Below, piece after piece: positions 59,341-64,000 of a stretch of DNA of 64,000 nt. Source of the stretch: Fasciola hepatica (lineage: Eukaryota; Platyhelminthes; Trematoda; Plagiorchiida; Fasciolidae); assembly GCA_948099385.1 (NCBI GenBank), contig CANUEZ040000020.1, forward strand, positions 6,666,501-6,730,500, given 5' to 3'. The notes under the pieces were generated by a model. It saw only the letters and a program-made list of their open reading frames with translations. It was not told the origin of the DNA and did no database searches. Made by a program: the position numbers and the translations under genes. Each line of letters starts with the position of its first letter. The stretch's first letter is position 1.

Positions 59341-60904
59341 CTTAGGGGGATATCCTGTAGGTCTCTGAAACAGCTACACGAGAAATGGGTGGACCCTGCG
59401 GGTAGCATCACTGAAGCTGGGGAGGATTCTTCTCTTTGAGACCTGCCATTGTATATGGAAGGGGAATTTCAAGTACGGGTGGCATTTGTGGTCTGTTTGT
59501 AACGGAGACCAACAAGGACGAGATGTATTTCGAGTCCAAACCATATTCATAGTTATAAGGCTCACTTCAACAAGATGGCTGTTGATCGGAATGGTTACAT
59601 CCAACGGAGCCAAACTTGCCTTGGCCACAGCAGTTTTTCTTGCCTGAGGGTCGCTGAAATTCATTTCTTTGAAGGGAACCTCAAGTAATGACTTCTTCAC
59701 TTGAACGTCAATCGCTCATCAGTTTCTCGTGGACTAGGTGATCACGGTGACAAAATCGAGCATACGCTTATTCAAAACAGCTTATTGCACGCAAACATGA
59801 TCCTTTCGACATTCCACCTGACTTAAACGGCTGACTGTGGTGTCACTGCAGCGAATTCAAAGCCTGTACTTCTTAGCTATGCCCTTGTGGTTGAATCATC
59901 GCTCAGCCCCTTTGTGAGCTCACGCGTTTTTGGATGATGTGTCAAAAGCAGCCATAATTAGTCAGGATTAGCAAGTGTTATTGGTTTAGATGGTAGTGAA
60001 AATGAAATCACTGTCTATACTCAGGTTGGTGTGAGTAGGTCTCACGTAAAGAGGTCTATCTGTCAGTGGAGTCGGTAAAGCGGGACGTTGTTTTGACACT
60101 CGGAAAAGCTTACGCAATCAGCAATCTTCCGGAGACATATACTGAGTGGTAATAAGCATTGCTCATAACTGAGGACCTCAGTTGTGGGAAGGTAAGCCTC
60201 GAAATCTCACCCAATAAACGTGATAAAGTCCTAACTGTTGTGCCGCACCTGAGGCTTACTTAGCCGCTGATCAGGCAACCTACAAAATAAAGCAACCTTT
60301 TCCGGTCAGGAAGCCTCTTAGGTAGCTGTGAGAAGACCCTTGGCAAAGCCAGCCTTTTCTTAAGAGGAAGTTAAATGTTTGAGAATAATTACAACACTCA
60401 GTAGGTCCAAAATGTTCATGAACTAGAGTTTGCGAATGCAGAGCTCTACAAGCGGGAGTTCCCTCGGGGATATGCGAGCTAAACATACTGTGGAGAAGAA
60501 ATCAAAATTAGAAGGTCCATCGAGTCTGAACCCTGATGCTAGCTTGCCACGCAACAGCTTTTAATCCGAGCAACAGCTTGCGCCATTATCAAAACGTATT
60601 CAGTGTACGCCAGACGTAGCCTAAACATATTAAAACAGTTATTTGGGATCATGAACTTAAAAGGTACATCTCGATGGTAAATGACCAGGAAGAGGCACTC
60701 GCAAAAAATGCTCCTTGTACCACCGTTTTGCGGTAAAACCTAGTAAACCTGGCAAGATGAGAGTAGGGCTCGACTGCTCAGCAGAACACAGAAGAACCCA
60801 CCTGTACATGAAATTGTTACTTACGTGGGACTTCACAACTGATGTTCTGAGGGTGTTCCTGTGTTCTCGAAGGCATCCCACGGCGTAGTCCACCGATAAA
60901 TCAG

Positions 60905-61525
60905 AAAAGTTCCTACAGATTCAAGAGCCCGGGCTAGAAGATAGGGCCTTTAGTTTTTTATTCTCGGGTTTAAGAGATTTGGATGAACCAACGGAGGCTT
61001 ATGGGATGAAAGCGCATCTACTAGGGGGCCGCCTCATTCCGGTATTGCTCTAGAGTAAATTCAAGACATTTTGCAGAAGTCCTTGGTCAAGCACGCTCCG
61101 TTATTTTGGCTAGTGCCATTCATGAGAAGCTTCATATCGATCATTGTTCAGTTTTTGCAGGAAGTTGCAGATGATGTTGGTAAATTAGTGGAGAAATTGT
61201 AGTGATAGGCTTCAAAAGGAAGATTTTTTCTGACTATGTGGGCAGCAGGTTGTCCAGAGGTGCCTAAGTATCTGGCAAGTATCTAACAAGTAGAGAACGG
61301 CCCTGTGACAATATCAGTATCGGTGTCAGGTATCTGAAGTCCAGACGGCCTTAGCAGCGCAGGGGGATGTCTCTTATCACTGCCTCACTTTCAAAATAAG
61401 GCTGCCTATGCGCTCTGATCGGAAAAGAGAATCCCTGAATGTGCAGCTTTACTGTATGATTCTTTCAATTTGGTCGCTCCTCTGTTGTGCCCAGTAGGGA
61501 AGGTTATTCAAAATTTGAATAATCT
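60905..61525 (+). pseudogene. second BEL element, reverse transcriptase remnant
   Basis: KFLQIQEPGLEDRAFSFLF (from 60,907) corresponds to the family's MF.QI.v...D....rFLW block. YGMKAHLLGG (about 60,998) matches Y.M.vHlFGa.sSP. After a TAG at 61,051 come FFLTMWAAGCPEVPKYL (about 61,223; 'F.LTKW.SN...VL') and YDSFNLVAPLLCPVGKVIQ (about 61,455; 'yDPLGfvaP.llpak.i.q'). The YVDD segment between them (about 61,150) is not readable. The enzyme would have copied element RNA. This copy cannot. Confidence 0.75.
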
Positions 61526-61901
61526 AAGTCTGGGATGAAATCATGAAGTCACTGAACGTGGGCTAGATAAGCCGAGGAATTTGTTGAACAACGCTGAATC
61601 TGTAAAGTACATTCGCATCCATAGGTAACTGATAAGTAGACATTCTTTACATGGGACAGTGGGGCTGCAAGTCCTGTGGCACGTCAAAAAAGGATACGAA
61701 GCAAAAGAGTATTAGCGGTCTCAGTAAGATTGCCGACCTATTTTCATTTTTATGGCAGGAATCTCCTAAGTAGCACCATGCACACTAACTATACCGCGAC
61801 CTGAACTCGTCGCGGCTGTCCTTGAAACAAAGTCAAACGACATTTTCAGTAGGGTGCAAATGCAAGTAGATAATCTTGTTCTATAAGCGGAGTTCATTAT
61901 T

Positions 61902-62050
61902 GTTTTGCAGTATATTTATAATGTAGCAGCCAACTTCACCACTTCCGTGGCCAATGAATTTCGAATTATGGGAGCGGCAAATCAGACCTCTGGTGGCGAT
62001 ACGTGATGACCGATCAAAGTCCAGCGGATATTGCCTCTAGAGGTGCGGTG
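61902..62050 (+). pseudogene. second BEL element, RNase H end
   Basis: VLQYIYNVAANFTTSVANEF (from 61,902) followed, after a frame change, by RYVMTDQSPADIASRGA (from 61,997), matching the family's 'v..yi.n...rf.tfVANR' and 'W.yv.t..NPAD.aSRG' blocks. The aspartate of PAD is present. Confidence 0.75.
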
Positions 62051-62337
62051 ACTGGGCTGATTCCAGGAATCAAATTTTAGTTACTCGGTCCAAGCATCAA
62101 AGCCCGTGCGGAGGTAGTTGAGAAAGCACTCTAATATTCATGTCCGTATTGTCGGAGGAAAAGCCAGAAATAAATGAACTTTGTTATGTTATTATTCATG
62201 GCCGCACTATTTAGATTGCATCAAATCTCGATCTGCCTTTCTAAGCTTTGGTCAAACTAGAGCTTGCAGTAGCTTGGCTAAGAGGATTCGTAGACTGCAT
62301 TTTTATAATAAAGTTTAAAAGGCAGCATACCCTTCGC

Positions 62338-63480
62338 ATGGGACTTCTAAGAGAAAATGAGCCACTCGAAGCTTCACTTTTACCGACCAAACAGACCCAG
62401 CGTCAATATTTTGAGAAATATATGAAGGTTCTAAACTTGAGCACAACTAAGTCACCATCTGTTCTGAGGCCTCTAAGACCCACCGAGCGTGAAGACTTGA
62501 TTCACCTGGAAGGCCGTGTATCTTCGGCACCCAGTTCAACGAGTGGATTGCTGCTCATCCTATCTACTCGTTTTGAAGTCACTGAACTGTTCGTAAAGCA
62601 TTATCATCATGCGAGCGGTCATACTGTATCCTCTCAAACTTTGAATTTGATTAGAAAAACTTATGGATCATAAACAATATGGCCGTTGTATGTACAACAT
62701 CCAAGCAGCTCTCTTCAACGGGAGTTGTTCTCCCAACCGATAGAACAGATAATGGCTCCGCTACCACTGCTTAGGATTCATAAAGGTCGACACTTTAGGT
62801 CTTGCAAGTTGTTTACTTTGGCTCATCTCATGTTACAGTTGGTAGCAGTACGCACGAGTGATACGGAGTTTTCTTCACTTGTAAGCAAATAAGGGCTGTC
62901 TATTCCGGGGTGGCTCTTAGCCTAATCACATGGGCTTTCTCAGTGTCTCTATCGAGATTAATCGCTAGGAGAGAACTGCCTGAGTTTGTGCTTGACAATG
63001 TTGACCCTAATTTTACCGGGGCCGAAGGAGGACAAAACGGCTGAAGGTGTTACTCGACAGCAAAAGATTAGTAGATGAACTTTCAAAGGGTAAAACTGGC
63101 GGGCAATTTCAACCACCTGAAGCCAACCACCGTGATGGCATATGAGAAGGAATGATTTTGCTTATTAGGCATATAATGGAGGCTGCTGTGGGTAAGCAGG
63201 TTCTAACTAGTGAGCCTCTGTAGTGCAGCGTAGTTCAGGTCGAAAGACCCTCAATCACAAACCAATGATTCCAGAGTATGGCGACATTTTATCATTGAGT
63301 CTTCTAGAACAAAGTGATTCAGAGCTGTAAAGTTCCGGTGCAACTGGCTTCTATGGTGAAATCACTTACTGAAAGGTGAAGGAAGGGCTGGTTTCAGGGT
63401 CGGCTGCTAGTATCTGATTTTTGATGCAACGGTGGCAAGAATACCCACCGGGTTTGTGGTCGTACCGGAAATGGTATTCA
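62338..63480 (+). pseudogene. second BEL element, integrase remnant
   Basis: The zinc-binding region reads LRPLRPTEREDLIHLEGRVS (about 62,467) and FVKHYHHASGHTVSSQTLN (about 62,591), with the His pattern of the HHCC module, then MAPLPLLRI (about 62,751). The core reads CKQIRAVYSGVALSLITWAF (from 62,880) and LIARRELPEFVLDN with NFTGAEGG ('rrG.P..i.SDNGtNF.GA'), so the second catalytic Asp is recognisable. The third-acid region reads FQPPEANHRDGI, stop, EGM, keeping the Glu where the family has W-E. The C-terminal domain is seen as LMQRWQEYPPGLWSYRKW (about 63,422). Many stops and shifts. Confidence 0.78.
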
Positions 63481-63836
63481 ATTAAATGCGATTAGCACAT
63501 CGGTGACCTAGGTTCACTGCTGTATGCATATACACTTGAGGGTAAATGACCACGGAGAGTCACTGACTAGGTATTCCCTGTTGGCGGTGGACACGTGCGT
63601 CGGGTGTTGATCTTCTACTGGAGATAAAAACCTCGGCCGGGATGCTCAATCCGGGGCCCTATCATAAAGCCTCAATTCGGAAGAAAAAATCAAAAACAAT
63701 CAGTTCCATTGAAGTAATTAGAACTAAACCTCCTACTATAAGCAGCACTTTTACCCACTCGTAAATGAAAATATGGCTTTCTTTGAGAAAACCTTGCTAG
63801 GTCCGATGACAGTTGGTGATTTTGTTTGCAATTGCT

Positions 63837-64000
63837 AGCCGGGCCATCAGTGTACGTAGTGTCAAATAACTTTCCTTTATCATTTTCATACACAATCCCG
63901 CTAGGCAACTCACCAATTGTTTTGCTGTTTCCCACTCCTCGTCAGTGTCCTATTTTGACGGCTGAAGAGTGATTGTTGCTTTTTGACGGCTGAAGAGTGA
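63837..64000 (+). repeat. 3' terminal repeat of the second BEL element, cut by the window end
   Basis: Identical to 56,074-56,237 in all 164 bases compared. Continues beyond the window. Confidence 0.85.

Larger units (their letters stand above)
56074..64000 (+). mobile_element. second BEL/Pao LTR retrotransposon, heavily decayed, right end cut by the window
   Basis: Plus-strand remnants of gag (58.7-59.3 kb), reverse transcriptase (60.9-61.5 kb), RNase H (61.9-62.05 kb) and integrase (62.3-63.5 kb) lie in BEL/Pao order between two direct repeats (56,074-56,237 and 63,837-64,000) that are identical over 164 bp. The second repeat begins about 370 bp after the last integrase block, as expected for a 3' LTR, and is cut by the window end. 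The repeat start (AGCCGGG) is not the canonical TG, so the exact LTR boundary is uncertain. Multiple stops and shifts in every domain make it non-coding. Confidence 0.78.

Noticed and set aside
1..64000. CRISPR arrays, rRNA, tRNA and prokaryotic operons
   Set aside because: No regularly spaced direct repeats, no recognisable structural RNA and no compact gene clusters. The content is eukaryotic transposable elements.

Overview
This looks like a repeat-dominated stretch of an animal nuclear genome, most likely a flatworm or another lophotrochozoan. The reasons are the mix of decayed element families (Penelope-like, BEL/Pao LTR, CR1/Jockey/RTE-like non-LTR, and DNA-transposase remnants), (AT)n and other microsatellites, and a candidate 37-nt spliceosomal intron of the very short kind known from flatworms. 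The taxon is inference. I see no intact host gene, rRNA, tRNA, CRISPR array or prokaryotic feature. Nearly everything recognisable is a transposable element or its pseudogene.

Layout. 1-2.9 kb: nothing recognised. 2.9-4.1 kb: decayed Penelope-like reverse transcriptase (+). 4.5-5.6 kb: decayed tnp2-like transposase (+). 7.0-8.5 kb: two diverged copies of a DUF4806-like coding segment (+) with short candidate exons between them. 9.0-11.1 kb: a foldback element with about 295-bp arms, a diverged half-copy, and clusters of short palindromic motifs. 11.97-12.66 kb: MULE/FAR1-type zinc-binding fragment (+) with a 37-nt intron. 13,051-17,412 and 30,924-37,423: two near-identical arms of a very large inverted duplication with a 13.5-kb spacer. 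The right arm alone carries 2,138 extra bases with a non-LTR reverse transcriptase. The spacer holds dispersed repeats (R1, R2) and a complete BEL/Pao element (22,314-28,267, minus strand). That element has 377-bp LTRs and a perfect 5-bp target duplication, is nested beside a non-LTR element, and lacks the catalytic core of its reverse transcriptase. 38,797-40,728: a second inverted duplication with 506-bp arms. 43.4-49.1 kb: two decayed minus-strand non-LTR elements. 51.9-52.5 kb: a 3' non-LTR fragment with a pentanucleotide tail. 56,074-64,000: a second, heavily decayed BEL/Pao element (+) whose terminal repeats are nevertheless identical over the 164 bp visible.

The region records repeated insertion, nesting and inverted duplication rather than a pathway. 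The most informative points are three. There are two recent inverted duplications within 27 kb, one of which shows direction because its junctions cut through recognisable elements. There are two BEL elements whose LTRs look young but whose coding regions are dead, suggesting copying in trans. And a group of domesticated-looking DNA-transposase fragments lies in the first 13 kb. All domain calls were made by reading translations by eye, without database searches.
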